Shown: positions 1 to 10,492, numbered from the stretch's first letter. The stretch is DNA of 47,968 bases from Acidobacteriota bacterium (GCA_021802985.1 JAJZQW010000013.1:1-47968), one strand, 5' to 3'. Notes: generated from the sequence alone by a model not told the origin. Made by a program: numbers and translations.

Positions 1-454
1 CCCGCATGAGGGTCAGCACCTGGCCCAGGATCTCGCCGGGCTGCAGGTTGCGCAGGATGCCCATGCTGCCCGTGGCGCAGAAGGTGCAGCCCATGGCGCA
101 GCCCACCTGGCTGGAGAGGCAGTAGGTGACCCGCGGATTCCGCACTCGGCGCGGCATGTGGACCGCCTCGATACGCCGGCCGTCGGCCAGTGCCAGGGCC
201 AGCTTGGTAGAGCCGTCCCCGGAGGCCTGCCGCTCCGCGATCCCCGGCAGGCGCAGGTCCGCCACCCCGTCCAGCCAGCGCCGGATGGTAGGCCCCAGGC
301 GCGGCGCGCCGTCCTCCCAGGTCCAGGGACGGTGCAGGCGCCGAAAGGTCTCCAGGGCGCTGCCCGGGCAGCCCAGGGCCGCCAGGTCCTCCGGCAGCAG
401 CGACCAGGCCGACGGCAGCCCCCCGCGCTCGGGTGCGGGGCGATCCCAGGGCAT
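1..454 (-). CDS. rlmN: RlmN-type 23S rRNA/tRNA adenine-C2 methyltransferase, N-terminal part (runs off left edge)
   Basis: The N-terminal 151 codons of a radical-SAM enzyme that methylates C2 of an adenine in 23S rRNA (A2503 in E. coli) and in some tRNAs. An N-terminal accessory region (about residues 1-100) leads into CLSSQVGCAMGCTFC, whose C119-x3-C123-x2-C126 would hold the 4Fe-4S cluster; the following ATGSMG and NLQPGEI strings are typical of RlmN. The carboxy half, including the methyl-carrying cysteines, lies outside the window. The start is uncertain: ATG at 454 is preferred, but a GTG at 472 abuts the stop codon of the upstream M16 protease (stop 475-473). Either way it is the last visible gene of the minus-strand ABC/M16 operon. 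The family call is firm from the motif context. Confidence 0.9.
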   Translation of the reverse strand, partial: MPWDRPAPERGGLPSAWSLLPEDLAALGCPGSALETFRRLHRPWTWEDGAPRLGPTIRRWLDGVADLRLPGIAERQASGDGSTKLALALADGRRIEAVHMPRRVRNPRVTYCLSSQVGCAMGCTFCATGSMGILRNLQPGEILGQVLTLMR

Positions 455-472
455 CCCGGCGATTTTCCCCAC

Positions 473-1741
473 TCAGACCCCCAGATCCTTCCTCCGGATC
501 TCGCCGCCCTTCCGGGTGCCGAGGGCGCTGAGGCCGACTTGGGCGGGATCGAGGAGGGTGCGGGCCACGCGGAGCAGATCCTCGGAGGTGGCGGCTTCGA
601 TCTCGGCCATCTGTTCGTCCAGGGATTGCAGCTGGCCCTGGTGGATGCTCTGGTGGGCCAGGCTGAACATGCGGCTGCTGCTGGATTCCTGGCTGAAGAC
701 CAGGCTGGTGCGGGCCTGGAGCTTGGCGCGCTCCAGTTCGTCAGACTCGACACCCTTCTCCCGGATCCGGGCGCATTCGGCCATGGTGCGCTGCACCAGC
801 TCCCGGGCCTGGGCAGCGGCGCAACTGGCGGTGATCTGGAGGGCGCCGGTGTCGGCGTAGGGGCTGAGGTAGCTGCCCACCTGGTAGCAGAGGCCCCGGC
901 GCTCGCGGAGTTCCATGAAGAGCCGCGAGGCGGCGCCGCCGCCCAGCACATGGCTCAGCAGGTGCGCCGCGGCGCGATCGGCGCTCTGGTGCGAGGGCGC
1001 CGGGAAGCCCAGCACCAGGTTCACCTGCTGCAGGTCCTTGCGCGGCACGTTCAGCAGGAAGGGACGGGTATGGCTGGACGTTTCGACGGCGTGGGCGGCG
1101 CCCTGGGGCAGGCGCGCCAGGATCGGGCGGAGCAGCTCCCTCAGCGGCCCCGGTTCCAGGGCCCCCGCGGCGGCCACCACCAGGTTCGCGGGCCGGTAGG
1201 TGGCCTCGAAGAAGGCCCGGGCCTCCGCAGGTCCATAGCCGGCCACTTGCTCGGGGCGGCCCAGGATGGGATGGGCCAGGGGCGAGCCCTCCCAGAACCG
1301 GCTGTAGAACAGCTCGCTCACCCAGTCGTCGGCCTGGTCCTCGCTCTGGGCGATCTCCTCGAGGATGACGCTCCGCTCCCGGGCCAACTCCTCCGCGTCG
1401 AAGCGGGGCGTGGTCACCAGCTCCCCCAGCAGGCGGATCAGATCCGGCAGCTGGTCCGCGAGGACCTTGCCGTAGAAGCAGGCCACCTCCTTGCCGGTGA
1501 AGGCGTCCACGTGCCCCCCCAGGCGATCCGTGGCCTCGGCCAGGTCGTCCGGCGTGGGAAAGGCTTCTGTGCCCTTGAAGACCGTATGTTCCAGGAAGTG
1601 GGCCAGGCCCTCCTCCGCGGGCGTCTCGTGCCGCGACCCCCGGCGCACCCAGAACCCCACCGCGCAGCTGCGCACCTGCGGCAGGGTTTCCACCAGGATC
1701 TCAGTGCCCTCAGGCGTGACGGTACGGAAGGGTTCGGGCAT
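473..1741 (-). CDS. M16 family zinc metallopeptidase
   Basis: A 422-residue pitrilysin-family protease, the length of M16B single-unit processing peptidases that act as dimers. The inverted zinc motif HFLEH (H48, E51, H52) is intact, and a glutamate in RERSVILEEI about 76 residues later supplies the third ligand. The C-terminal half carries the R/Y-type substrate-binding region (RGLCYQVGSYLSPYADTGAL). No signal peptide is visible, so a cytoplasmic location is likely unless the start lies upstream. It begins about 25 bases after the stop of the ABC permease and ends immediately before rlmN, so it is probably co-transcribed with the ABC genes. Substrate unknown; peptide processing is inferred from the family only. 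Confidence 0.92.
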   Translation of the reverse strand: MPEPFRTVTPEGTEILVETLPQVRSCAVGFWVRRGSRHETPAEEGLAHFLEHTVFKGTEAFPTPDDLAEATDRLGGHVDAFTGKEVACFYGKVLADQLPDLIRLLGELVTTPRFDAEELARERSVILEEIAQSEDQADDWVSELFYSRFWEGSPLAHPILGRPEQVAGYGPAEARAFFEATYRPANLVVAAAGALEPGPLRELLRPILARLPQGAAHAVETSSHTRPFLLNVPRKDLQQVNLVLGFPAPSHQSADRAAAHLLSHVLGGGAASRLFMELRERRGLCYQVGSYLSPYADTGALQITASCAAAQARELVQRTMAECARIREKGVESDELERAKLQARTSLVFSQESSSSRMFSLAHQSIHQGQLQSLDEQMAEIEAATSEDLLRVARTLLDPAQVGLSALGTRKGGEIRRKDLGV

Positions 1742-1765
1742 CCGTCCAGTCTACAGGGACCGGCC

Positions 1766-2568
1766 CTACCCCTCCGCCTCGCTCCCGGCCAGGCCGATGG
1801 GGGTGCGGTGGAGCTTCCAGCCCGCCAGGGCCCAGCAGAGGGCGCCGAAGACGAGGAGGATCAGCAGCGCCAGGGCGGGATGGGTGGTCACCTGTTCCTG
1901 GGCCAGCAGTTGGTTGGTCTGGATCTCGGCGGCACGGCTGCCGGCCAGGCTCTCGATGTAGTGGGTGAAGGTGAGCCGCTGGAGGAAGGGCGGGAAGATC
2001 CGCACGAAGGGTTCCCAGAGGAAGAAATACAGGGCGCCCCAGAGGGTGCCCCGCTTGAAGAGCAGGCCCACCAGGGTCATCAGGGCCAGTTCGCCCCACC
2101 AGGCCCCCACCAGGGCGGCTATGCGTCCCAATAACAGGGCGGGATCCCCTCCGATTATCTGCAGGCCCAGCGCACCGAGCACCAGCCATGCCGCGCCCCA
2201 CAGGAACCAGGGGAGGCCTTTCCCCATCGGGTAGGCCCACACGGCCGCCGGCCGTACCAACAGCAGCGGCAGGGTGCGCTGTTCCAGATCCTCGCGGATC
2301 CCCGCCGGAGCCGCCACCAGGGCCATGATGGGCAGCATCATCTTCACCAGCACTTCGTGGAAGACCTTCAGTGCCTCGCCTGGATAGGGGCGCCCTTCCG
2401 CTCCCTTGATGTGGGCCACGGTGTAGACGAGGAGACTGAGCGCCACCGGCACCATGACCAGGGCCGCCACGGCCCACCCCCGGGCCTGGAACACGCGCGG
2501 GGCGTAGCCTTTGGCTGTGGCGCGGAGCGTCGCGAGGGGAGAGGGGGCGCTGGGAGTCGGTGCGGGGG

Positions 2569-2572
<4 letters not shown>
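1766..2572 (-). CDS. ABC-2 type transporter permease (second of the operon)
   Basis: A 268-residue membrane protein with about six hydrophobic segments, the layout of ABC-2 permeases. A short cytoplasmic N-terminus is followed by a first helix near residues 33-50, then a loop reading REDLEQRTLPLLLVRP, similar to the coupling-helix region of Nod/Ycf-type exporters. The start is GTG at 2572, which overlaps the stop of the upstream ATPase by four bases (GTGA), indicating translational coupling. It presumably pairs with that ATPase (2569-3489). The transported substrate cannot be read from sequence. Confidence 0.85.
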
Positions 2573-3488
<916 letters not shown>

Positions 3489-3489
<1 letters not shown>

Positions 3490-4349
3490 CAAATCACCGC
3501 TTCGGAAGGCAGGGTCCGCTTCGCGGCCACGAAGGTCCAAAGGCCGATGTGGAAGGCCGTGCCGAGGAGGGCGGGAGCCCAGCCCATGAGGGGGTGGTCC
3601 ACGCCCACGAAGAGCTGGGGCCAGCTTTCGGCCAGCAGGATGGGGTTCAGCGCATCCACGGCCCGGATGCCCGTGAGGCCGTGGACCATTCCGGCCAGGG
3701 CCGAGAGCCCCAGCACCAGGCCCAGCACCCACCCCACACCGGCCCGGGGCGTGGCCGCCATGCTGGAGGCCCCCACCGCCAGGGCGCCCATGAGGACCGA
3801 GATCAGCACCAGGGCGGGCAGTAGCCGCAGCGGGGCCGTGGGCCACACGGGACCGTGGATCCCGGCCACCCCCAGGGACATGGCCCAGGGCAGCAGGACG
3901 AAGGGCAGCAGCACCGCGAAGGGCAGTGCGCTGGCGAAGCCCAGCTTGGCGATCAGGTAGTCCTTCGGCGCCACGGGGTGGGCGTACATCAGGGGCCGCA
4001 CCCGGTAGAGGGTGTCCCGGGCCACGAGGCCTCCGCCCACCAGGGCCACCAGGAACCAGAGCAGGTAGCTGGTGGGATTCAGGAGATCGGCCTGGAAGTC
4101 GGCGCCATGGGCGAGCACGGTCCGGGCGAAGTCCTGCATGGGCCGCAGGGCGACGTTGGTGTCCAGCAGGTACTTCACGTAGATGACGGCGAGCTTCACG
4201 ATCAGCACGAGGAGGAAGGCGAAGCCGAAGAAGCGGCCGATCTTCTGGCGCCAGAGGCGGGCCAGGTCGAAGCGCATGAGCACCAGGACCGGCGGATGGC
4301 CCTGGGTGAGGTCCGGCGCAGGGGGCAGCGTGGGGGCGTAGATGGGCAT
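3489..4349 (-). CDS. ABC-2 type transporter permease (first of the operon)
   Basis: A 286-residue integral membrane protein. A cytoplasmic stretch (MRFDLARLWRQKIGRFF) precedes the first helix, and about six helices follow, including the long hydrophobic run LGFASALPFAVLLPFVLLPW. The motif DTLYRVRPLMYAHPVAPKDY between helices 2 and 3 resembles the coupling region of ABC-2 permeases (DxxxxxxxxLxTxPVxxxxY). The ATG at 4349 lies one base after the stop of the upstream ATPase (TGAGATG) and the stop overlaps the start of the next ATPase. The tight spacing shows one four-gene exporter operon. Substrate unknown. Confidence 0.88.
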
Positions 4350-4350
4350 C

Positions 4351-5451
4351 TCAGCGTTCCTCCCGGACAGACGCGCCCATGGTGGAGGGAAAGCCCGGAA
4401 CAGGCTCCGCCTGATCCGGACGCGGGGGCTCCGGGGGTGTAGGCCGCAGGCCGGTCCCCCGGACGGCATTATCCGGAGCAGGCTCCGCCTGATCCGGACG
4501 CGGGGCCTCCGGGGGTGTAGGCCGCAGGCCGGTCCCCCGGACAGGGTGCAACGCACGGAGCAGCACCTCGTCCAGCCGGTCGTGGCGGGGCGTGAGCTGG
4601 ACCAGGGTGGCCCCCTTCGCTTCCGCCCAGCGGAAGACCCCCAAGGGATCCGTCTCGGCCAGTTCCAGATCGTAGAGGCCATTGCGGGCCTCCAGCACAG
4701 CGCCCAGTTCCGTCAGGGCGGCCTCCTGGGCCGCGTCGAGGGGATCCAGGAAGCGCAGCTCCACGCGCCGCGCCAGGGCCCGGCGGAGGCCCGCCATGGA
4801 GCCCGCGGCCTTGATCTCGCCCTGGTCCAGGATCACCAGCTGATCGGCCACGCGCTCCACATCCGCCAGCAGGTGCGAGGCCAGGATCACGCCCGTGTCC
4901 AGCTCCGCACGAACCCGCAGCACCAGGTCCAGCATCCGGCGACGGCCATCGGGATCGAGGCCATTGGTGGGTTCATCGAGGAACACCAGCTCGGGGCTGT
5001 GGACGAGTGCCTGGGCCAGTTTCACCCGCTGGCGCATGCCCGTGGAGTAGCCGCTGACGGGCCGGTAGCGGGCCTCATCCAGGCCCACAAAGTAGAGCAC
5101 CTCGTGGGCCCGGTCCCGGGCGGCTTCCGGCGCCAGGCCCGATAGTTCGCCCCAGAAGGCCACCTGCTCGTAGGCCGAGGCATCCTCGATGAGGGCATCG
5201 TATTCAGGCATGTAGCCGATGCGCCCCCGCAACCGGGCCGCTTCCGGGGCGCCCAGCGGGATGCCCAGCACGGTACCGCCGCCCGCGGAGGGCCGCAGGA
5301 GGCCCAGCAGGGCCTTCAGCAGCGTGGACTTGCCGGCGCCATTGGGCCCCAGCAGGCCCACGATGCCCCGGTCCAGGGTGAGGGTCAGCCCCTTCAGGGC
5401 CGGCGGCGCGGTGGCGCCGTAGCGCACTTCCAGGTTCTCGAAGGCGATCAC
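4351..5451 (-). CDS. ABC transporter ATP-binding protein with a tandem-repeat C-terminal tail
   Basis: A 366-residue ATPase heading the exporter operon. It shows Walker A GPNGAGKST (about residues 35-43), Q-loop region GYMPEYDAL, signature YSTGMRQR, Walker B LVFLDEPTNGLDP and switch SHLLADV. The start is a GTG at 5451 with GGAG six bases upstream; there is no suitable ATG. After the usual C-terminal domain the protein gains about 50 residues in which a proline-rich 26-residue unit (VRGTGLRPTPPE, then PRPDQAEP) occurs twice. It is encoded by a 70-bp DNA repeat with two mismatches and a 78-bp period, which keeps the frame. The tail is unlike the rest of the family and looks like inserted repeat DNA. 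The gene is divergent from the membrane protein at 5545. Confidence 0.93.
   Translation of the reverse strand: MIAFENLEVRYGATAPPALKGLTLTLDRGIVGLLGPNGAGKSTLLKALLGLLRPSAGGGTVLGIPLGAPEAARLRGRIGYMPEYDALIEDASAYEQVAFWGELSGLAPEAARDRAHEVLYFVGLDEARYRPVSGYSTGMRQRVKLAQALVHSPELVFLDEPTNGLDPDGRRRMLDLVLRVRAELDTGVILASHLLADVERVADQLVILDQGEIKAAGSMAGLRRALARRVELRFLDPLDAAQEAALTELGAVLEARNGLYDLELAETDPLGVFRWAEAKGATLVQLTPRHDRLDEVLLRALHPVRGTGLRPTPPEAPRPDQAEPAPDNAVRGTGLRPTPPEPPRPDQAEPVPGFPSTMGASVREER
4395..4542. repeat. Tandem direct repeat, two 70-bp copies inside an ABC ATPase gene
   Basis: Copies at 4395-4464 and 4473-4542 are offset by exactly 78 bases and differ at two positions (4400 versus 4478, and 4428 versus 4506). 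Each copy contains an inverted repeat, CCGGGGG then CCCCCGG, around an 18-base loop. The period is a multiple of three, so both copies are read in frame as the C-terminal tail of the ATPase. Confidence 0.9.
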
Positions 5452-5544
5452 GGAGGTCTCCAGGATGTTTGCGGCTACGGGTCGCGGCTGGAATGGCTTA
5501 GGCTGGATGCACCACTCATCTTCCCACCGCCTGGACAAACCCGC

Positions 5545-6759
5545 ATGCAGCTCCTGGACTGGACCCTCCTCGATGCCCTCCAGGCCGGGGCCCTGCTCGC
5601 CCTGACCGTGGCCTACGGCGCGGATGCCCTCGCCCGGCGGGACCGCATGATGGGCTGGCTTTCCCTCACCTGCCTGATGGTGGGGCTGCGCCATGGCGTG
5701 CTGGCCCTGGAATCGGGGCCGGTCCTGACCCTCGACCTGATGGAACGGGCCCAGAGCCTGCTCGTCACCTTCGGCTTCCTCGCCCTCTGCATGGCCGTGG
5801 TGGAACTCTTCCCCCGCCAGCTCCCGCGCCGCTTCCCGCTCTGGATCGCCCTGGGCATGATCCCGAACTTCGTGCGCAACCTGGCCCTGCCGCCGCTGCA
5901 TCCCCTGGATCCGCCCCTGCACCACGCCGCGGACATCACCTACCTGATCGGGTGCGGCACCATGATCTGGGCCTCGCTGAAGGCTCGCCACGAGGGCGAT
6001 CCCATGGGGCAGCGCCTCTTCCTCGGGTTCCTCGGCGTCTCCCTCCCCGTGGTGGTGGAGATCGCCGCCGAGAGCCTGTTCAACCTGAAGATCCGGCTCT
6101 CCGGCCTGAGCCTCGTCATCCTGGCGATGGCCATCGGCACCTCCTGGCAGTGGCTGGTGACCCAGTCCCTGCGGGAGCGGATGGACCAGGCCGAGGCCGA
6201 GGCCAAGGCCTGGGAGGACCTGGTACCGGGCGGCGCCTTCCGCACCGATCACCCCTCGGAGTTCATGGAGGCCACGTTCGGCCGGGACTGGGCCGAGCGG
6301 ATCGAAGCCACCAGCGACGAGCGTCTGGCCACCTCCCAGGGCACCGCCTACCGGCTGAGGACCCACGCCCTGCCAGGGGGCCACCGCCTGGGCTGGGTGG
6401 AGCGGGACGAGGACACCCACCCCGGGCTGGGGGGGTTCCTGGCCGGCTGGACCGTGGCCCTCAGCATGGACGATCCCGCCGAGGCCGTCCGGGTGGCGGG
6501 CTGGCTGCGGGCCTGGGGCGCGGACGTCGAGACCTGGGGCACGGTCCCCCCGCGGGAGGGCCCCTATCCCAGCGTCCTCGTCTGGGCCCGGGAACCCAGC
6601 ATCCTGGCCGTCTGGCGCGAGGACGACCTGCTCCGGCGCCGGGCCCGCTGGATCCAGGTCGGCGGCCCCCTCACGGAGGGCCCCCACGCCCGCCTGGAGC
6701 TGCCCCTCGGTGAGCCCGGCCTCAGGGCCGCGCTCCAGGGCCTGCTCGGCCAGCGCTAG
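5545..6759 (+). CDS. Seven-helix membrane protein with a soluble C-terminal domain, function unknown
   Basis: A 404-residue protein not recognised as a named family. Residues 1-210 contain seven hydrophobic segments (roughly 10-30, 38-58, 66-90, 97-115, 132-150, 160-180, 188-208), the arrangement of 7TM sensor input modules. A short charged linker (RERMDQAEAEAKAWEDL) follows, of the kind that precedes PAS or kinase domains. The soluble remainder (about 215-404) could hold a degenerate PAS-like segment, and its last 110 residues alternate hydrophobic strands and helices (VALSMDDPAEAVRVAG...), loosely like an inactive receiver or ACT fold. No histidine-kinase, GGDEF or EAL motif is present. It starts 93 bases from the divergent ABC ATPase and ends 65 bases before dnaE. 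Confidence 0.75.
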   Translation: MQLLDWTLLDALQAGALLALTVAYGADALARRDRMMGWLSLTCLMVGLRHGVLALESGPVLTLDLMERAQSLLVTFGFLALCMAVVELFPRQLPRRFPLWIALGMIPNFVRNLALPPLHPLDPPLHHAADITYLIGCGTMIWASLKARHEGDPMGQRLFLGFLGVSLPVVVEIAAESLFNLKIRLSGLSLVILAMAIGTSWQWLVTQSLRERMDQAEAEAKAWEDLVPGGAFRTDHPSEFMEATFGRDWAERIEATSDERLATSQGTAYRLRTHALPGGHRLGWVERDEDTHPGLGGFLAGWTVALSMDDPAEAVRVAGWLRAWGADVETWGTVPPREGPYPSVLVWAREPSILAVWREDDLLRRRARWIQVGGPLTEGPHARLELPLGEPGLRAALQGLLGQR

Positions 6760-6824
6760 GGCGCACCGGGGATTGAAGGCGCGGCACTTGCCCGCCGGGC
6801 CCCCGCCCGCCCCACAATGGGCCC

Positions 6825-9800
6825 ATGAGCTTCGCGCACCTGCACCTGCACACCGAGTTCTCCCTCCTCGACGGCCTCACGCGCATCCCCGATCTCGTGA
6901 AGAAGTGCCAGGCCTCGGGCATGCCCGCCGTGGCGGTGACGGACCACGGGAACATGTACGGGATGATGAAGCTCTTCGACGCCTGCGAGCGGACGAAGGA
7001 CGAGCGCGGCACCTGGGCCGTGAAGCCCATCCTGGGTTGCGAAGTGTACGTGGCCCCCCGCACCCGCTTCGACAAGAAGCTGGACGCGAAGAACGCCCAG
7101 ACTGCCGAGGAGGGCCTGGAGGACTGCGTGGATCCCAGCGGCTCCCGGGACGCGGGCTACCACCTGGTGCTGCTCGCCAAGAATCCGGTGGGCTTCGCCA
7201 ACCTCAGCAAGCTGGTGTCCAAGGGCTTCACCGAGGGCTTCTACTACAAGCCCCGCATCGACAAGGATCTGCTCCGCGAGCACAGCGAGGGGCTCATCGC
7301 CCTCACGGCCTGTCTGGGCGGCGAAGTCCAGGCCCGCATCCTGCAGAATCGTCTGGACCAGGCCGAGCGGGTGGCCCGGGACTTCCGCGACATCTTCGGC
7401 GAGGACTTCTACCTGGAGATCCAGGACCAGGGGTTCGAGAAGGAGAAGGCGATCATCCCCTACCAGATGGAGCTGGCCAAGAAGCTCGGCATTCCCCTGG
7501 TGGCCACCAACGACGCCCACTACCTCAACCACGAGGACGCCGACCTCCACGACACGCTGCTCTGCATCGGCACCAAGACCACCAAGGCCAAGGAGCGCCG
7601 CATGCGGTTCTCCACGGACCAGTTCTTCGTGAAGACGCCCGGCGAGATGCAGGCCGTATTCCCGGACCACCCCGAGTACCTGGAGCGCACCCTGGAGATC
7701 GCCGCCAAGATCGATCTCTTCCCCATCACGCGGAAGCCGGTGACGCCGCAGTTCCCCGTGCCCTCAGGCTTCGACCTGGAGTCCTACTTCGTCCACATCG
7801 CGAAGGAGAGCTTCGAAGCCCGCCTGGAGGAGTGCCGCCCCCTCTGGCAGAAGGGCCAGCTCACGTATCCCGAGGAGAAATACCGCGAACGCCTGGCCTT
7901 CGAACTGGACACCGTCCTGAAGATGGGCTTCCCGGGCTACTTCCTGCTGGTCTGGGACTTCATCCGCAAGGCCCGGGAGATGGGCGTGCCCGTGGGCCCC
8001 GGTCGCGGTTCCGCCGCGGGCAGCATCGTGGCGTGGTCCATGCGGATCACCGACATCGACCCCATGCAGTACGACCTGCTCTTCGAGCGGTTCCTCAACC
8101 CCGAGCGCGTGTCCATGCCCGACGTGGACATCGACTTCTGCCGTGACGGCCGCCAGAAGGTCATCGACTACGTCACCGAGAAATATGGCCAGGACCGCGT
8201 CTGCAACATCGTCACCATCAACCAGCTCAAGACCAAGGCCGTCATCAAGGATGTCGCCCGGGTCTTCGAGAAGGACTTCGCCTTCGCCAACAACCTCACC
8301 AAGCTGGTGCCCCAGGAACCCGGCAAGCCCATCACCATCGGCGAGGCCCTGGAGAAAAGCGACAAGCTGCGGGAGCTGTACGACACCGATCCCGAGGTGA
8401 GGAACATCCTCGACATCTCCGCCCGCCTGGAGGGCCTGTCCCGCAACACGGGGGTCCACGCTGCCGGCATCATCATCGCCCCGGATGACCTCACCCGGTT
8501 CGCGCCCCTCTCGAAGGACAAGGACAACACGGTGATGGTGCAGTACACCATGATCGAGGCCGAGCGGGCGGGCCTGCTGAAGATGGACTTTCTGGGCCTG
8601 GAGACCCTCACCCAGATCGCCAAGATCCAGGGCGTCATCGCCCAGCGGCATGGGGGCCCGGCAGACATGACGGCCATCCGCACCTTCGACGACAAGAAGA
8701 CCTTCGACCTCTTCTCCGCGGGCGACACGGACGGCGTGTTCCAGTTCGAGTCCGGGGGCATGAAACAGCTGCTCCGCCAGCTGGGCCCCGACCGCTTCGA
8801 CGATCTCATCGCCCTGAACGCGCTCTTCCGCCCAGGCCCCCTGGGCGCGGGCATGGGCACGACGTACGTGGAGCGCCGCCACGGCCGCGAGCCCGTGACC
8901 TACCTCTTCCCCGACCTGGAGCCCATCCTGGCCCCGACCTACGGCGTCATCCTCTACCAGGAGCAGGTGATGCAGCTCGCCAGCCTGGTGGCCGGGTATT
9001 CCCTGGGCGAGGCGGACATGCTCCGCCGCGCCATGGGCAAGAAGGACAAGGCCAAGATGGCCAAGGAGAAGGACCACTTCATCGAGCGCGGTGCCTCCCG
9101 CGGCTACGAGAAGGCCAAGGTGGCCGAGCTGTTCGACCTCATCGAGTACTTCGCGGGCTACGGCTTCAACAAGAGCCACAGTGCCGCCTACGCCCTGGTG
9201 GCCTTCGAGACGGCCTACCTCAAGGCCAACTACCCCGTGGAGTTCATGGCCGGCCTGCTCTCCACCAAGTCCGGCCGCACGGACGATGTGGCCAAGTACG
9301 TGCAGAATTGCCGGGACCGCGGCATCGAGGTGCTGGGGCCCGATATCAACGAATCGGGCCTGGACTTCACCGTGACCGGCGACCATGAGATCCGCTTCGG
9401 CTTCGCGGCCGTGAAGGGCCTGGGCGATGCGGCCCTGGAGGCCATCCTCGAAGCCCGGCGGGCCGAGGGCCCCTTCAAGGACCTCTTCCACACCCTGAAG
9501 AGCACCGATCTGCAGAAGGCCAACCGGAAGGTCTGGGAATGCCTCATCAAGGCCGGGGCCTTCGATAGCCTCGAACCCAACCGGCGCGCCCTGCTGGAGG
9601 GCCTGCCCGATGCGCTTTCCGCCGCGTCCCGGGGGGGCGGTGCGGATCTCGGCCTCACCAGCCTCTTCGACGACGCGGAGATGGCCAGCCTCAGCGAGGA
9701 CTGGCGCGTGCCCGAGGACATCGAGCCCTGGGACCGCAAGGAGCGCCTCAAGGCCGAGCGCGAGGTACTGGGCCTCTTCGTCAGCGGCCATCCATTGGAG

Positions 9801-10466
9801 GAGTTCGCCGACGCCCTGCAGGTGCACACCCACGGTTCCATCGCCAAGGTGCTGGAGGATGCCTCCGCCGGGCGCCTCAAGGATCGGGACGAAGTCACCG
9901 TGGGCATCATGGTCACCACCGTGGCCTTCAAGACCAACCAGAAGGGGGAACCCTGGGCCATCCTCCAGGTGGAGGACCTGACCGGCAAGCTGGAGGTCCT
10001 GCTCATGGCCAGCAAGTGGGACCCCCTCTCGAAGAAGGCCAAGCGCCGGCCCTTCGAGCAGTACGGCCACCTGGCGCTGCCCGAGGCCATGCTGCGCATC
10101 ACCGGTGAGCTGCGGGTGGAGACGATCACCGCCAACGGCAACGGCAATGGGAATCTCGACGCCGAGGAGGAGGACGAGCAGCTGGTGGTGAAGCTGTTCG
10201 CCACCCAGATCGAACCCCTGGAGGGCTACCAGGGCCGCGGGTTCACCGGCGCCCTGGTGCGCCTGCCCGTGGGCGAGTGCCCCCCCCGCATGGCCGCCCT
10301 CCTGCGGGATCATGCCGGTGACCTGCCCGTCACCTTCGAATACCGCTCGAAGGAGGGCCTCGTCGCCCGCGTGCGGGCCGGGCAGGACCTGCGCCTGAAG
10401 CACGACCCCAACCTGGCCGAGAAGCTGGCCAAGGAGGCCGGCTGCACCCTCAACTGGACCTACTGA
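6825..10466 (+). CDS. dnaE: DNA polymerase III alpha subunit (replicative polymerase)
   Basis: A 1213-residue C-family polymerase, slightly longer than E. coli DnaE. An N-terminal PHP domain begins HLHLHTEFSLLDG (H5, H7, H9). The palm shows PDVDIDF with the first two catalytic aspartates (D433, D435), and the third is in KMDFLGLETLTQI (D588). GRGSAAGS is the family motif just before the palm aspartates. The fingers and tandem helix-hairpin-helix region (GYGFNKSHSAAYA) are followed by an OB fold at about 1020-1090 (VGIMVTTVAFKTNQKGEPW). A low-complexity NGNGNGN linker lies near residue 1105. PHP residues look largely intact, so proofreading or pyrophosphatase activity is possible. Start ATG 6825 has only a weak ribosome site. 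Confidence 0.98.
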   Translation: MSFAHLHLHTEFSLLDGLTRIPDLVKKCQASGMPAVAVTDHGNMYGMMKLFDACERTKDERGTWAVKPILGCEVYVAPRTRFDKKLDAKNAQTAEEGLEDCVDPSGSRDAGYHLVLLAKNPVGFANLSKLVSKGFTEGFYYKPRIDKDLLREHSEGLIALTACLGGEVQARILQNRLDQAERVARDFRDIFGEDFYLEIQDQGFEKEKAIIPYQMELAKKLGIPLVATNDAHYLNHEDADLHDTLLCIGTKTTKAKERRMRFSTDQFFVKTPGEMQAVFPDHPEYLERTLEIAAKIDLFPITRKPVTPQFPVPSGFDLESYFVHIAKESFEARLEECRPLWQKGQLTYPEEKYRERLAFELDTVLKMGFPGYFLLVWDFIRKAREMGVPVGPGRGSAAGSIVAWSMRITDIDPMQYDLLFERFLNPERVSMPDVDIDFCRDGRQKVIDYVTEKYGQDRVCNIVTINQLKTKAVIKDVARVFEKDFAFANNLTKLVPQEPGKPITIGEALEKSDKLRELYDTDPEVRNILDISARLEGLSRNTGVHAAGIIIAPDDLTRFAPLSKDKDNTVMVQYTMIEAERAGLLKMDFLGLETLTQIAKIQGVIAQRHGGPADMTAIRTFDDKKTFDLFSAGDTDGVFQFESGGMKQLLRQLGPDRFDDLIALNALFRPGPLGAGMGTTYVERRHGREPVTYLFPDLEPILAPTYGVILYQEQVMQLASLVAGYSLGEADMLRRAMGKKDKAKMAKEKDHFIERGASRGYEKAKVAELFDLIEYFAGYGFNKSHSAAYALVAFETAYLKANYPVEFMAGLLSTKSGRTDDVAKYVQNCRDRGIEVLGPDINESGLDFTVTGDHEIRFGFAAVKGLGDAALEAILEARRAEGPFKDLFHTLKSTDLQKANRKVWECLIKAGAFDSLEPNRRALLEGLPDALSAASRGGGADLGLTSLFDDAEMASLSEDWRVPEDIEPWDRKERLKAEREVLGLFVSGHPLEEFADALQVHTHGSIAKVLEDASAGRLKDRDEVTVGIMVTTVAFKTNQKGEPWAILQVEDLTGKLEVLLMASKWDPLSKKAKRRPFEQYGHLALPEAMLRITGELRVETITANGNGNGNLDAEEEDEQLVVKLFATQIEPLEGYQGRGFTGALVRLPVGECPPRMAALLRDHAGDLPVTFEYRSKEGLVARVRAGQDLRLKHDPNLAEKLAKEAGCTLNWTY

Positions 10467-10492
10467 AGCGGCCCCGGAGTATCCTCACTGCC

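Noticed and set aside
158..2134. Open frame of 658 codons antisense to the M16 and permease genes
   Set aside because: Gly/Gln-rich shadow; no family match, while both minus-strand genes have clear motifs.
7764..10403. Long open frame (879 codons) antisense to dnaE
   Set aside because: It is a shadow of the third-position G/C bias of dnaE. Its composition (many His, Gly, Leu, Ala) matches no family, while dnaE is certain.
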